This document shows positions 27,944 to 38,531 of a stretch of 38,565 bases of DNA, piece by piece. Location: the NCBI RefSeq assembly GCF_000341285.1, contig NW_005178466.1, positions 180,799 to 219,363 of the forward strand, in the 5' to 3' direction. The number at the start of each line of letters is the position of its first letter. Within the stretch, counting starts at the first letter, position 1. The notes beneath the pieces were generated by a model, which saw only the letters and a list, made by a program, of their open reading frames with translations, had not been told where the DNA came from and did not search any database. Position numbers and translations under genes: made by a program. This stretch comes from Galdieria sulphuraria (lineage: Eukaryota > Rhodophyta > Bangiophyceae > Galdieriales > Galdieriaceae).

Positions 27944-28747
27944 GGCTCCAATCGAGACGAATTTCTCCAAATCTTGACTACTAATTTTTCTTTTTCTATA
28001 CTAATTCCGGATTCTAAATACTTTTCGGTGATGCTTGACTAAGAATGGTTACCATAATTTGGAAATTTCATGTTACTTTTACTGGATTCCGTTCTGAACT
28101 TGTCTTAAATACAATCATCAAACTAGAAGACCATCCTCTCTTTTGACAAGGTGTCCTATTGTGTCAGCTTCCTCCTTCGTCTCTGTTTCATGGAAACTAC
28201 ATTGTTTTGCTTCCTTTCCATACATACATAGAGCCATTTCGATTCAAATAAACGAGTCCGTATCGATAAATATATCTCTTTGAGTAGAAATCTATAGGGA
28301 AAAGGCTTTTTTATGACGAAACGGCAAATTGAACTCAAGACCAGCCCAAGAGATGTTGTCGTTTCTAAACGGAAATTGTATGCAAGCTGATAGGTGGAAT
28401 AGCCACAAATATTTTTTTTAAATCAAAAGTGGTTTCTAAGATGAGTGTTCATAAGTTACTGATAATGGTATATCAAAAATTTGGGTGTTGTTCAGATTTT
28501 AGTAGAGCTCAGCCAAATTGGTCCAATTTACGATGAATAAACATGGTTTATACAAGACTTTGTTTAAAAAACACTGAACAAAAGTATCTATTTTTCCCTT
28601 TTACTGGTCGAGAGTGCAGCAATGAAAATGAAAGACTTGGAAAGCTTACAATGCCAATGTCTCTGGAACGGTCGCGATAATTCATTCCGAATGATTATGT
28701 GGGCCAAATGGAAGACAGGCCTTTAGTGGAGCACAAGTCCGTAAACG
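27944..28747. other. Intergenic region between divergent ABHD11-like and heme-oxygenase-fold genes
   Basis: About 800 bp of AT-rich sequence that must contain both promoters. Short ORFs occur, but none looks coding. I see no RNA gene or repeat. Confidence 0.45.
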
Positions 28748-29719
28748 ATGGATGACATACTGGCAGTATTAAAACAAGTTGAGGAAGAAAAGATCCTGGA
28801 ATGCTCCACAACAGAAGAATTTTACGACAGACTGCTGAATATTGGTTGTCGTTCTCGTGCAGCAGACCATCCATACTTTCATGGAATGAGAGATGGAACG
28901 CTACCAAATGTGTTGCTGGCCTTATGTGACTATGCTTTGCAGAAGTCGGCGCTTCATAATCATTTTAAAGAAGCTAGAGGTTGTGCAGACGAAGAATATG
29001 CAGCAACTCAACCTTTGCGTGCAATTAGAATGGAAACCCCAAAGGCAGCGCCCATACTCATTAACCTTGAGCAAAGGAGTATTTCTGTTGTGGACGCAAA
29101 GTATGAAGATTTGTTTGGAAGACTCTTGAAAGCACTTGAACGAGAGGCAGGATCGGAAGGGTTAGCAATGCTTCCTCAAGTGAACGTTGGCAGGTATTTT
29201 GGAGAAGAATTTGGGAGACTTGTAGAGTCGGAAAATTTTTTGTTCCTGTTAGGTGTTTTAAGTATTCGAACATTTCCAGTGGTCCACACAGTATATCGGT
29301 ATATTCTGGAAGCGTTCAAGAAGTATACGAGACTGTCACCCAGAGAGTACTTTTTCTACCAGCTTGGTTCAGAATTGGAAACTCCGTTGTATGGCTATCT
29401 AAAGGAAAAAATTTGTACGGTTTGTAAGACTAGGGAAGATCGATGGGAGGTGTCAAAAGGTTTTGCACATGCTGCGGCTTGTCAAAGTCGATATTGGGAT
29501 CGTTTATATAGAAGAGCACTTGGTTATCCCAGAAATAGATGGAAAGATACAGATAGACTTGAAATACCCATTTCGCCTGTAAGCAGATTCAACCAGCTAA
29601 AGTCGCGCCTACTTCAGCATAAATTTGACCATAGTGACCTTGAAGTTTTACCTGAAGAATCGCAGGAGCATTCTTCTATTTCGAGTAACACTTATTCATT
29701 GGGGAAGCCTTCAGTGTGA
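28748..29719 (+). CDS. Hypothetical protein, possible heme-oxygenase-like fold
   Basis: Single-exon 323-aa protein starting MDDILAVLKQVEEEKI. It appears all-helical. DHPYFHGMRDGTLPNVLLAL near residues 40-58 resembles the HPxxxxxxxGxLP entry of heme-oxygenase-like and TenA-like proteins (iron-containing redox enzyme superfamily). Later helices include NVGRYFGEEFGRLVESENF, FPVVHTVYRYILEAF and YFFYQLGSELETPLYGYL, with several His and Glu that could be metal ligands. The C-terminal 70 residues are basic, then Ser-rich. A CTVCK motif occurs near 220, without a second Cys pair. I cannot name a reaction, and the fold call rests on one motif and helix pattern. Real coding is likely from length and composition. 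Confidence 0.6.
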   Translation: MDDILAVLKQVEEEKILECSTTEEFYDRLLNIGCRSRAADHPYFHGMRDGTLPNVLLALCDYALQKSALHNHFKEARGCADEEYAATQPLRAIRMETPKAAPILINLEQRSISVVDAKYEDLFGRLLKALEREAGSEGLAMLPQVNVGRYFGEEFGRLVESENFLFLLGVLSIRTFPVVHTVYRYILEAFKKYTRLSPREYFFYQLGSELETPLYGYLKEKICTVCKTREDRWEVSKGFAHAAACQSRYWDRLYRRALGYPRNRWKDTDRLEIPISPVSRFNQLKSRLLQHKFDHSDLEVLPEESQEHSSISSNTYSLGKPSV

Positions 29720-30782
29720 ATCGAATTGAATGATTCATTTTTTTTGAGTTTGTTTTACTTTTGAAGTTGAAGGTTTTTAATGACACAATGGTCAATGTAT
29801 TTTTCGTTACTATGCTTGCTAAGGATTGAGGCGAGTTGGATTAGCAGGACGCTAACATTAATTGCTACACAGCAACGGAAGTTTCTATGTGATACTAGTT
29901 GGACTCTTTGCATTTTCACAGGCTGGATATATTTAAGACAAGCTGAAGCCATTCACTGAAACTCGTTATTTTAGTCACAAGAGTCTAATTTACTTCGGTA
30001 GCTCGTCGAGGAGGCTTGATTAGTGAGTGATGGAAGGGGGCACTTTCAGTTATACATTCTAAAGTCCGATGAGAAATATGAAAGCAAACCAGTTCATATG
30101 TAAGCCATTAAGAAACAATGTCTACTTGATATGTTTTCACAGCTTGTTGTTGGAAAGAAAGCTTTGTGTAAATTTAGTAACTATTTGAGATGCTGTTCTT
30201 CTATTTTTTCCAATGTACAATTTAATGAAGTGTCTTCAATAAAGGAAAGTGAGTCCTCTATCTGAGACGAATGTAATTATAGCAACTTGCATTTAGATAT
30301 CTTTCATCAGCAGAGTTCCCAGCTATCAGAAGGCATTTCTACAACACATTCTTGCAATGTGCTCTCATTTGACTCACCATTGCGTTCGTAGAAGAGGTCT
30401 TCCTGTGTTCCTTGAATTTTGATAGAGATAGATAGACTACTTGTCTAGAAGAGATGATGAGATGTTGAGTGCAGCATCGAACCATGTCTTGCAAAATAAA
30501 CTATACATTCAGTTATTTCTTATTGACTCTTGAGGAAATTGTTGGAATTCCACAATTGTTGTTGCTTATTCATTCGCAGGAACATCTCTCACGTATTTCG
30601 AACAAATTTCACTATACATTCTATGAAATGAATTGTTTAGAAAACGAAGTCTGTTAGATGATAAGTGGAGTTGTGTCTCTTGAAATAATCAAGTTTCAAG
30701 AGTGAGGCATTCAATCTATGAAAAAATCCTTTGGATACGTATAAGAAACTGATAGGTCTTGATTTGAGGGCCATCTTGGAGC
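29720..30782. other. Long intergenic region upstream of the Tim17-like gene
   Basis: About 1060 bp, the longest gene-free stretch here. On the minus strand, roughly 30315-30440 stays open for about 40 codons with a protein-like composition (QGTQEDLFYERNGESN, then a stop after DSWELC). It could be a terminal exon, but I could not connect it to a start. No RNA gene was recognised. Confidence 0.4.
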
Positions 30783-31418
30783 ATGGCGAGTGATTCCGAC
30801 AAGTCCTTCCTTCGAGAGTTTTGGGAAAACTTAGGAACTCCAGAAGAGCCACCTCCTTTACCTAAAGAAGTTGAAAAATTTTTTAAATCGTTAGGTTACG
30901 GTATGACTGCTGGGATGGTCACTGGTGCTATGTTTGGATGGAAAGATACAAGGAATCTGAAGATACCTTCTCCTCCAGACTTGCCGCGAAATCCTCACGC
31001 TCGAGCAACTTATTTTGTAACCAGAGGAATTATGGCGTATGGCGTCAGATTTTCTGTTTTTACTGGTATCTTTACTCTAACTGATATAATTTGCAGCAAG
31101 TTTCGCGAAGGAAAGGAAGACTTCATCAATACGACAGTGGCAGGTTCTCTAACCAGTCTTGTATTTGGAGCCATAAAATATGATAACATAACAGGGCTGG
31201 TTGCAGCTGGTCTTGGAGGTTCTTTGGCTTGTATAGGAGGATATGTGAAGGACAGTTTGGAACAGTTTGTGCAAAAGCAAAGGGAAGCAAGGAAACTTGA
31301 AAATCCACAAATGATGTTAACGAAATTGGATATTATCATAGAAAGGCTGGAAGAAGAAAATGAACGTTCGCTTAAAGGTCTTAGAGATTCATTCAGTTCT
31401 GAAGATTCCGATAAGTAG
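30783..31418 (+). CDS. Tim17/Tim22/Tim23-family membrane protein, TIMMDC1-like
   Basis: Single-exon 211-aa protein. Four hydrophobic, Gly-rich segments carry the family pattern: SLGYGMTAGMVTGAMFGW, YFVTRGIMAYGVRFSVFTGI, FINTTVAGSLTSLVFGAI and TGLVAAGLGGSLACIGGYV. The signature RG(x6)R(x)SVFTG...REGKEDFINTTVAGSLTS corresponds to the R/K-x-K/R-D-x-x-N-x-x-x-AG motif of Tim17 proteins. The N-terminus is acidic with EEPPPLP, and the C-terminus is a charged helix (LDIIIERLEEENERSL). Members are protein-import channels, or complex I assembly factors (TIMMDC1), in the inner mitochondrial membrane, with plastid relatives. The extra N- and C-terminal parts favour a TIMMDC1-like member over Tim17 or Tim23. 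Confidence 0.78.
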   Translation: MASDSDKSFLREFWENLGTPEEPPPLPKEVEKFFKSLGYGMTAGMVTGAMFGWKDTRNLKIPSPPDLPRNPHARATYFVTRGIMAYGVRFSVFTGIFTLTDIICSKFREGKEDFINTTVAGSLTSLVFGAIKYDNITGLVAAGLGGSLACIGGYVKDSLEQFVQKQREARKLENPQMMLTKLDIIIERLEEENERSLKGLRDSFSSEDSDK

Positions 31419-31628
31419 ATTTTAAATACTTTGTAACAAATGAGTGGGGCTTAATGTTTATACTATTTCTTCCGACTGAAAAGGAACTATTTGCCTCGAT
31501 TATGTATTAGAATGGAAACACTGTCATAGTGACTTGCAGACAAAGGCCAAGTTTGAACTACAAATCTCGGAAAGTGAAAAATAAACCGCAAGTTTACGAA
31601 TACTTTCCAGTCTGTCACTATTTTGAAT

Positions 31629-32498
31629 TTACGGAGGAAGCTTCAATGCGCGACCCTGTTTCTTACTAGAAGGAATGCTTTGCTTCAGCAATTAAAGACC
31701 AAACCAAAGACTGACTCACTATTTCAAATAATAATAAAAAAAGTCTGCATAAAGAGATGTTTGTATTAGGCCTGCAGTCCAAGTAACATACTGTCCACGA
31801 TATGTACTGTCAGTAAAGAAACGCCATATCCAGTTCAAAACATAACAGCCACGATATGCTATACAGTGTGAATACACGGTTAGGACCAAACCAACTACTT
31901 CTTACCTCCAAGACAAAATATATAGTGTGAAGTGAGATTTTCGACCTCACCAGTTCGTTGAAGCAACAACAGCTGAGGGAGAATTGCAACTGCTTCCAGG
32001 TATTGTGAAAAGGACCACAGAATCTTTCAGGTGTCAACAACAACAAGCAGATCTCTCCTTCTTGTACTTACTTCCAAAATAGTATATCGTTGAGGGAAAA
32101 TGAACGCCAACACTGCAGCTGCTCCCAAGAGAAACGGCACTCGAAAAGTGTCGTGTGAACGATCGTATGTGTGTCTATATTTCACCCTCAATAGATAGAC
32201 GCAATAAAAGGTACTCGCAAGAAATAGCAATTTCAACACTGTGTTGTACAAAGATAGCGCACTATCAAAATAACCTCCAGTGAACAAGTCCAGATATCGA
32301 GTTAAAAACACAATCGCATAAAGTTCTAAAGTTTTTCTTGAAATTCCTTATTTTCTTTAGCAAAGGCAACCCACGTGCAAGTCAAATACCTGTGCAAGTA
32401 CGAGTTTTCCTCATCTTATGTAGTAAAATGAAAATACTTATGCAATGAAGAAGGTCTCCAGCAATACGGAAAACGTTCATCGACGACGACAAAGCCAT
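31629..32498 (-). CDS. ERD2: KDEL receptor ERD2 (5 exons)
   Basis: Exons 32498-32390, 32346-32072, 32023-31906, 31858-31720 and 31665-31629 (introns 43, 48, 47 and 54 nt) encode 225 aa. ATG 32480 (MNVFRIAGD) aligns exactly with the usual MN(I/L)FR start and may be the true one. The seven-helix receptor returns KDEL/HDEL proteins from Golgi to ER. Marks in order: [101 protein letters not shown] and a basic tail [13 protein letters not shown] from the last 12-codon exon, which resembles the animal tail ending KLSLPA. If the fourth intron is retained, translation stops at its first base (AAA TAG) and the tail is lost. Confidence 0.94.
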
Positions 32499-33279
32499 GA
32501 TGAAGAAAGCCTTCCAACTTGACGCTATTGACCACCAAAGGGAAATCCTATCTTAGCAAGGATACGATTGCTCTGTTATGCTGTCATATTTAGTTGCTCT
32601 GTCATGTGGACTTGAAAAGGTTTGATACCAGTAGTATTGCAAGTTTTCAGTGGATCTTGATCACAATACAACGAAACTAAAGGAACAAAAAAAGTATTCA
32701 GAGGATATGGTGGATACATCTAAGCCTTTCATTCCCTCTATGCCCAAGTCTACTCTTAATGGTCCTTACAAAGCAGTAGTCTCAATCAAACTATTTTCTT
32801 GCTATAAAGCATGACTGATTTTATTTGAATATATAAAGCATTTGTTAATGTAGTCATCTTTAGACCACAGTCTGCGCAGTTGAAAGAGTCAATATGAAAA
32901 GGTGAAGCCTATTAGAACGATAATGAGTTGAAAACCCCCTCCCTCAAGTAAGAGGTATCTGAATTAATGAAAAGGCATTCTTAGAATCTTCTTCTTTCTT
33001 ATTTACTACATAACAGCCTTATGTCTTGGGACCGAAAATTATCTGGTACTAAACCCTTCAAGTGAATTCTGGAGAGAACAATAAAAGCTAGCATAGATAC
33101 ATGACATAACTAGAATTCAAGCAGAACTGATTTATTCTCTTTGAAGTAAACACATATGGAAAGACCTTTTTAAGTTATTGAAGCTGAACAGTGTCTCAGT
33201 TGGCTGCTTCAAATGGGATTCTGCTAAGCGCCAACGAGTCAATTCAATTTTGGATACAGAAAATCTTTAAATTGTGAAC
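32499..33279. other. Intergenic region between divergent ERD2 and MAD2 genes
   Basis: About 780 bp that must hold both promoters. I see no coding exon, repeat or RNA gene. Confidence 0.45.
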
Positions 33280-34036
33280 ATGTCTTACAGTGAAAGCCAA
33301 CCTTCTGTGACTCTAAGAGGTTCAACTGAAGTAGTATCTGACTTTTTCGTGTACAGTGTAAACAGTATACTTTACCAGCGTGGTATATATCCTGCAGAGC
33401 AATTTTCAAGAGTCAACAAGTATGGACTCACGATTCTTGTGACTAACGACAATGAACTTAACAAGTATCTGCACTCAGTTTTGGGACAACTAAAAGGTAT
33501 CAGGAAGCTTATTAGAAAAGAGTAACAGATTTATACTTTTTTCTAGAGTGGACTTTACAATCCAAAGTACAGAAGTTGGTCTTAGTTATATGTAGCGTCG
33601 AAACCGGAAGGGTTTTGGAACGTTGGCAGTTCAACATAGAGATAACAAACAATAAAGATAATTATAATAGGTAAGTTTGTTCCTGCTGGTCCAATCTTTG
33701 TTCAATACTCGGCAGTAACGTTGATAGCGATGAGCAGCAAATTGTTTCTCAGATCCAAGCAGTAATTCGACAAATTACTGCAAGCGTTACTTTTCTACCC
33801 CTATTAGATGAACCTTGCACCTTTGACATGTTAATTTACACAGATGTTGATGTACAAATACCAGAAACTTGGGAAGAATCGGATCCAAAGATCATTATCA
33901 ATCAGAAAGAAGTGAAGCTTCGTTCCTTTACAACTAAAGTATTATGGTATCATATAATATTTAGTTTATGGCACTCATCTTCATTTAGGTACACAAGGTT
34001 GAAACAATGGTGTCGTATGCAACAGATATTCATTAG
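33280..34036 (+). CDS. MAD2: Spindle checkpoint protein MAD2 (4 exons)
   Basis: Exons 33280-33496, 33547-33670, 33716-33938 and 33989-34036 (introns 50, 45 and 50 nt) encode 203 aa (human MAD2L1 is 205). MAD2 binds CDC20 in its closed form to hold the anaphase-promoting complex until kinetochores attach. The HORMA domain is whole: VTLRGSTEVVSDFFVYSVNS, ILYQRGIYPAEQF, KYGLTILVTNDNEL, EWTLQSKVQKLVLVI, RVLERWQFNIE, IRQITASVTFLPLLDEPCTF, DMLIYTDVDVQIPETWEES and VKLRSFTTKVHKVETMVSY. The C-terminal seat-belt segment is therefore present. The start is the ATG at 33280. Confidence 0.96.
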
Positions 34037-34284
34037 AAATGGCGATGCCGCTTAACAAATTCGAACTTTTTAGTTGTGACCATTTTTTATACTCTTTTCT
34101 TCTGTTAAAGCCGACATAATAAATGTCATGTAGTCAGCCTTACGGATTGATCTAGTTGACTATACATTGTATGTCTCACTTTCATGTCTAAGCAGTATTA
34201 CTAAGCTTTAAAAAAGTGTTTAATGGAGTGAAACCATGAAGGAATAATGACAAATATTTCTTACTATTAAGAACTATTGCTACG

Positions 34285-35504
34285 ATGGGACGTAAATTAT
34301 CCAAAGGTAAAGGCAGAATGTATTTGAAATTTCAAATTACATGAATTTACCTACCGCAGTTAAAGACGCAGTCATCGAAGACTTTGTTCAAAGTTTAACC
34401 CCATTTAACCAGGTGCAAAGTGTAGAAAGGAAGCTAAATTTCCTAACAGGGAAGGATGGAAGTAGCTCAAATACTCTTTCGGAGTTGGAAAATTTTATAA
34501 ACGATCACCTTAGCGCCGACCTTAGCTCTGCAGATGTTGAAATGGACCTGTTCTTGGTAGGATGGAAAAGTTTCCTTTCACAGAGAAGCTAAAATCAATC
34601 TACAAGGCTAGAAAAAAGTTTATTGAAAAGGCCTTTTCGTACTTTCAAGGAAAAATAGTAGCTGAGAAACTCTCAGAGCAATGTAGAGAGCTATGTCAAG
34701 ACAAACTTGAGCCTCACTCTTCAACATACAATATAGACCCTAAAGAAAGACAAGTTGACTTTTCCTATCTCTTTAATATCAATACAAGTGTTCTATTTAA
34801 TGAAATGAATAACGAGGAAATCCCTCCATTCATGCTGACAAGACAACAAGCAGAGTTGTTAAAACAAGGCGTTGTTGACAAAACCGGAAGCCTATGTGAG
34901 AACCTTGGAAAACTCTTGGACGTTGAGATTTCGGCGAATAACAAAGGAGAACTCTCTCAAAGTCGTAGACGTATAGACTTATGTATCAAAGAAAGCTACG
35001 CTGTCTATGAAAATACGAAAGCACAATCTACCAATGCATTCTACCAATCCTTATACACCTTGGCTCAGATTTTCAAAGACTTGAAAGATTTACTTCAGCA
35101 ATGGAACAAAGAAGCAATATCTTCTTTCGACTTGAAGATCTTCAAGATAAAAAGACTTTGCCTTCAAGTGGAAAATTGCTTTTTCAAGCTGAAGTTACTG
35201 AGAGAAAAAGTCTTGGTAGATATTTACGATACAAACAGCCGTAGAAAATTGAGCCAAAACAAAGAATATCTTAACATTAAGTATAACAAGGCAAGTCATC
35301 GCTTGTTATGTAATAGCGTTGCTAACCTCTATACAGCTGTTAAGCGAGCACGACAAAATTCAGTCAGCTCTTGAGAAATATATGAGAAACAGAGATGAAA
35401 TGGATTCTATTGCTCTGGAGTACCGAAAGACAGTTCAAGCAATACACGAAAGAGAAGAGGAAATCAAGTGTTTGAGGAGACTTCATATTCGATCCCAGTC
35501 ATGA
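34285..35504 (+). CDS. HAUS4/AUG4-like augmin subunit, tentative (4 exons)
   Basis: Exons 34285-34306, 34360-34556, 34607-35280 and 35345-35504 (introns 53, 50 and 64 nt) encode 350 aa (human HAUS4 is 363). The first exon has only 7 codons (MGRKLSK). The protein is helical. Points that line up with HAUS4/AUG4 are EIPPFMLTRQQAELL (human EIPPLLGLEKADLL), KLKLLREKVLVDIYD (human LKLRMEELKILSDTYT), and the last helix DSIALEYRKTVQAIHEREEE before the end, like the final DRLVKEYTVLK helix. Augmin recruits gamma-tubulin complexes to existing microtubules so the spindle can branch. The last intron is slightly long, and its donor and acceptor were chosen to keep frame. The similarity is weak, and a generic coiled-coil protein remains possible. 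Confidence 0.55.
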
Positions 35505-36049
35505 AGCAGTATTTGTCTGCTTTAGTATTTTCTTTGGAGAAACTCAACTGCAATTGTTATTATGACTTCTTCGAAGAGGAACCAAACCTCTTAATGGCTT
35601 TTAGATTTTCAATGATATCATAGTTCTCACGGTAGAAGCCACTGTTAGTTTGAGATCTTTAAACAAGTTGTCAAAGTATTCAGGCGGTTTCAATAGTCTG
35701 TTACAATCTTGTATTTTTTACAGACAAACCATCTTGTATTCAATTAGAACGATATGCAAGTATATTGATAACATAGTTTACTATTAAATTGATGCAAAGT
35801 TACATTTCCTATTAATGTATTCTCTTGCTTACAACTCTAACTATACAAGTGATTACAGACAGTGTAAGGCACCTGTAGGAATCAGAGAAGCCTTTGTGGC
35901 ATATACTCTTACAAAATAGGATATGAGATCCTTAAAGTCTATATCAACTGCTAAGATGACCGTCTCTTTGTAGCATTCTGAGCTTTTATCGTCACGATTG
36001 TCAATTGAATCTACATTATCAACGATACGACTTGATGTTATGGTTGAGT
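35505..36049. other. 3' flanks of the HAUS4-like and GT61 genes
   Basis: About 545 bp between convergent genes. The minus strand at 36030-35853 is open for about 60 codons immediately past the GT61 stop, and could be an alternative last exon of that gene (see its entry). Otherwise I see nothing. Confidence 0.4.
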
Positions 36050-37813
36050 TCACAAACTTTGAATAACTTGTTTCTGTATTACATTACACAGATCCCTCCA
36101 AGGTATGTTCAGCGATTGATTTCTCGCACAAACTCTGCTTGAAGGTACGAGATCACTCACTTTAGGATTCTCCATCTTGAGGCGATGAGAATGATCTCCC
36201 TCTCTAAACTTTGTGACAGCAGCATCCCATTGACTTGTTAACCTTTTCGCCTTCACTTCAAATTCCGGATGCGAACGTGTGATTTTTTGCAAGCATTGTT
36301 TGAATGATTTAGTATCTGGCTCTGCTATTAAAAAGTCGTATCTAAGAAGATATTTTCTGGCTAATTCTTCAAAAATATTAGCCTTGTAAGCAAAAGGATA
36401 AATTTCAATGAGAACCGAATTCTCTGGAAGAAACACGATATTTGTATTTCCAGCCCCATGTACTGCAATGAGAATGTCTGTCTTCTGCATTATCGAAACT
36501 TGTTCCAAAAATGTCATTTCTTCAAAGTAAACGATTTGACAGTGGAATGTCATGTGACAAGTCTTCTTGTCTTGTGTGGATTCCTTCGTGACTTGAAGTT
36601 TACGAATATTCTCTGCAAAATTATCCGCTCCTACCAGAGTCCTGGCATTGTTTGTTTTTCGTGACAATATTGTCACTTGAATTGGTTTCTCGCACCAGTA
36701 CGAAGCCGTTCTAGCCTCCTTTCTCAAATTGTTCACTTTAAAGAAGGAATTTTCGCTATTCAAAAGATATTTTACATCTGAGCCTTTGCCTGTTACTACG
36801 CTTCTGAAGCATTTCATGCTAGCGTTGATATTAATGCTTTCAACAAAAGACGACAAGTCAACCTTTCCAAGGAGTAAAGCAAGAAAGTCTTGTGTCCAAC
36901 TTCCATTGAAACGATGAAAACCAGAATTATCGAACAAAAAGAAAGGATTGATGCCATAGTTGCTTTTTTGCCAATCAACCATTGGGAAGTTGCCTTCTGA
37001 TGAATATTTCTTGTGGAAGGGCATCTCATGCAGAGTTGTTCTCTGCCCTTCTAAAATATCTTTGAAAGCAATGAATGGTGTGATATCTTCTATAAAGTGA
37101 GGCATATGTGTCCTCAAGGGGATGTAAGCAACCAAATCTCTGTCAATATGACGTAGATAGTTGGCAATTGAAACCACTTTCTGCCATTCTTCATATCCAC
37201 TACTGTCATAGTACTGTTGTTTTAAACCACAATATTCAAGCTGTTTTTTCATATTGCTACTATTGAGAAAGAGATGGAGGCGATTAGAGCTTACACAAAC
37301 TCCGAATATTCGACAAATAGTAATGTCATGGTGGACGTGTTTCCACAGCTGGATAAACGGAACTGGAGGTTCTTTGGTTTCTTCAGTATTGCCAGCAAAT
37401 TCATATCCTGGTTGTTTAGTATTCGAAGACTTTTGCAGTTCTGTTGAAAGGGAACGTCTCTTCTGTAATGAAGCAGTTTCGGAAAACCAAGTCTTAGCAC
37501 CGTCAAAAGACCAAGGCTCCTTAGGTGTAGCATATGAAGAATCCTTTGACCTTAAGTCTGCTTTCAAGTTTGCATTCTTTAGTAGCAATAATGTGTACGC
37601 AATTAGTAAGAGGATAAAAATCAAAAATATACTTCTTGCTCGTCTTTTAGAAGAAAGAGAAAGATAGAAGTTGCGTAGTTTCCAGGTGGGCCTATTCACT
37701 TGTAGAGTAGTTGGGGTCTTCCGCCTTCTTAAAGTGTCAATAGGAGACAAATCATTTCCACCGCTAGATATAAGAACATCGCCTTCACGGCAATGGCTAT
37801 TTGCGCGGTTCAT
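36050..37813 (-). CDS. GT61-type (DUF563) glycosyltransferase, type II membrane protein
   Basis: 587 aa from ATG 37813. A basic cytosolic N-terminus of about 60 aa precedes one membrane anchor (SIFLIFILLLIAYTLLLL), then a lumenal stem and catalytic domain, the usual Golgi or ER layout. The family signature is near residues 455-495: FLEQVSIMQKTDILIAVHGA, GNTNIVFLPENSVLIEIYPF, as in EOGT, POMGNT2 and plant xylosyl- or arabinosyltransferases. Acceptor and sugar cannot be told. The stop at 36050 follows CNVIQKQVIQSL. Alternatively a 59-nt GT-AG intron (36089-36031) would skip this end and read 59 more codons to 35853. I cannot decide between the two ends. Confidence 0.85.
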   Translation of the reverse strand: MNRANSHCREGDVLISSGGNDLSPIDTLRRRKTPTTLQVNRPTWKLRNFYLSLSSKRRARSIFLIFILLLIAYTLLLLKNANLKADLRSKDSSYATPKEPWSFDGAKTWFSETASLQKRRSLSTELQKSSNTKQPGYEFAGNTEETKEPPVPFIQLWKHVHHDITICRIFGVCVSSNRLHLFLNSSNMKKQLEYCGLKQQYYDSSGYEEWQKVVSIANYLRHIDRDLVAYIPLRTHMPHFIEDITPFIAFKDILEGQRTTLHEMPFHKKYSSEGNFPMVDWQKSNYGINPFFLFDNSGFHRFNGSWTQDFLALLLGKVDLSSFVESININASMKCFRSVVTGKGSDVKYLLNSENSFFKVNNLRKEARTASYWCEKPIQVTILSRKTNNARTLVGADNFAENIRKLQVTKESTQDKKTCHMTFHCQIVYFEEMTFLEQVSIMQKTDILIAVHGAGNTNIVFLPENSVLIEIYPFAYKANIFEELARKYLLRYDFLIAEPDTKSFKQCLQKITRSHPEFEVKAKRLTSQWDAAVTKFREGDHSHRLKMENPKVSDLVPSSRVCARNQSLNIPWRDLCNVIQKQVIQSL

Positions 37814-38531
37814 TGCACAACAAGTGAGAATGGCCCTCAATAATCGATCATTTTGAATTCAAAGCCGATCCGATGAAATTGTGGAGCATTGATCTTACAA
37901 TGGTCTATTGACTGCTAAAAATCTCTATAAATAATGATGCCCAAAGCAGTAAAAGTTTTTTCTACCATTGATTGATAATTTCTCATTCAATACAGCCAGT
38001 CTTCTTCCAAGATTTAATGTCATTCTTCAATTAATATCTTTTGACACTATTTAAACTGCTAATGTGAAAGCAGACAATCGAAACAGTGAGCCATAAAAAG
38101 TGTCAAAGTGTCCTTGCTCAACTCCTTACGAGCAAAATTCAATCACAAATCAAGACCTGAAACTCATACTAGAAAACATAAGATCTCTTTAAACTGACTT
38201 TACATAACCGTCAATGAGTCCTTTAATAGTTCAACTTTATGGATGTTTAAATTCTTCTAAATCTATGTCTCCGGCTTGTCTTGTTCTCTTCATCGTTACA
38301 AATTGAATATTTCCCAAAGAGCTTTTCATTATATATTACCTTTCTAAGTTAGTTTAATGTCTTGATTTATTTGATATATACTGTTCATTTCTACTTTAAT
38401 TTAATTGGTTAGACTTGGAAGAAAACTGTTGAAGAAAGTTCAGAAAGTTTTTCACTCGTGTTCAATCCTGATTACTGAAGGCGATTGGTGCGTAGATTTG
38501 CCGTTGTGTTTCACACAAACAGACTTAAACA
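37814..38531. other. Right-end non-coding region
   Basis: About 720 bp of AT-rich sequence upstream of the GT61 gene. I see no gene, repeat or RNA in it. Confidence 0.45.

Noticed and set aside
30637-30774. Minus-strand ORF starting MALKSRPISFLYVSKG, presequence-like
   Set aside because: Its ATG lies only 8 bp from the start codon of the Tim17-like gene on the other strand, and it ends without connecting to a credible next exon. It is most likely the antisense of that gene's 5' UTR.
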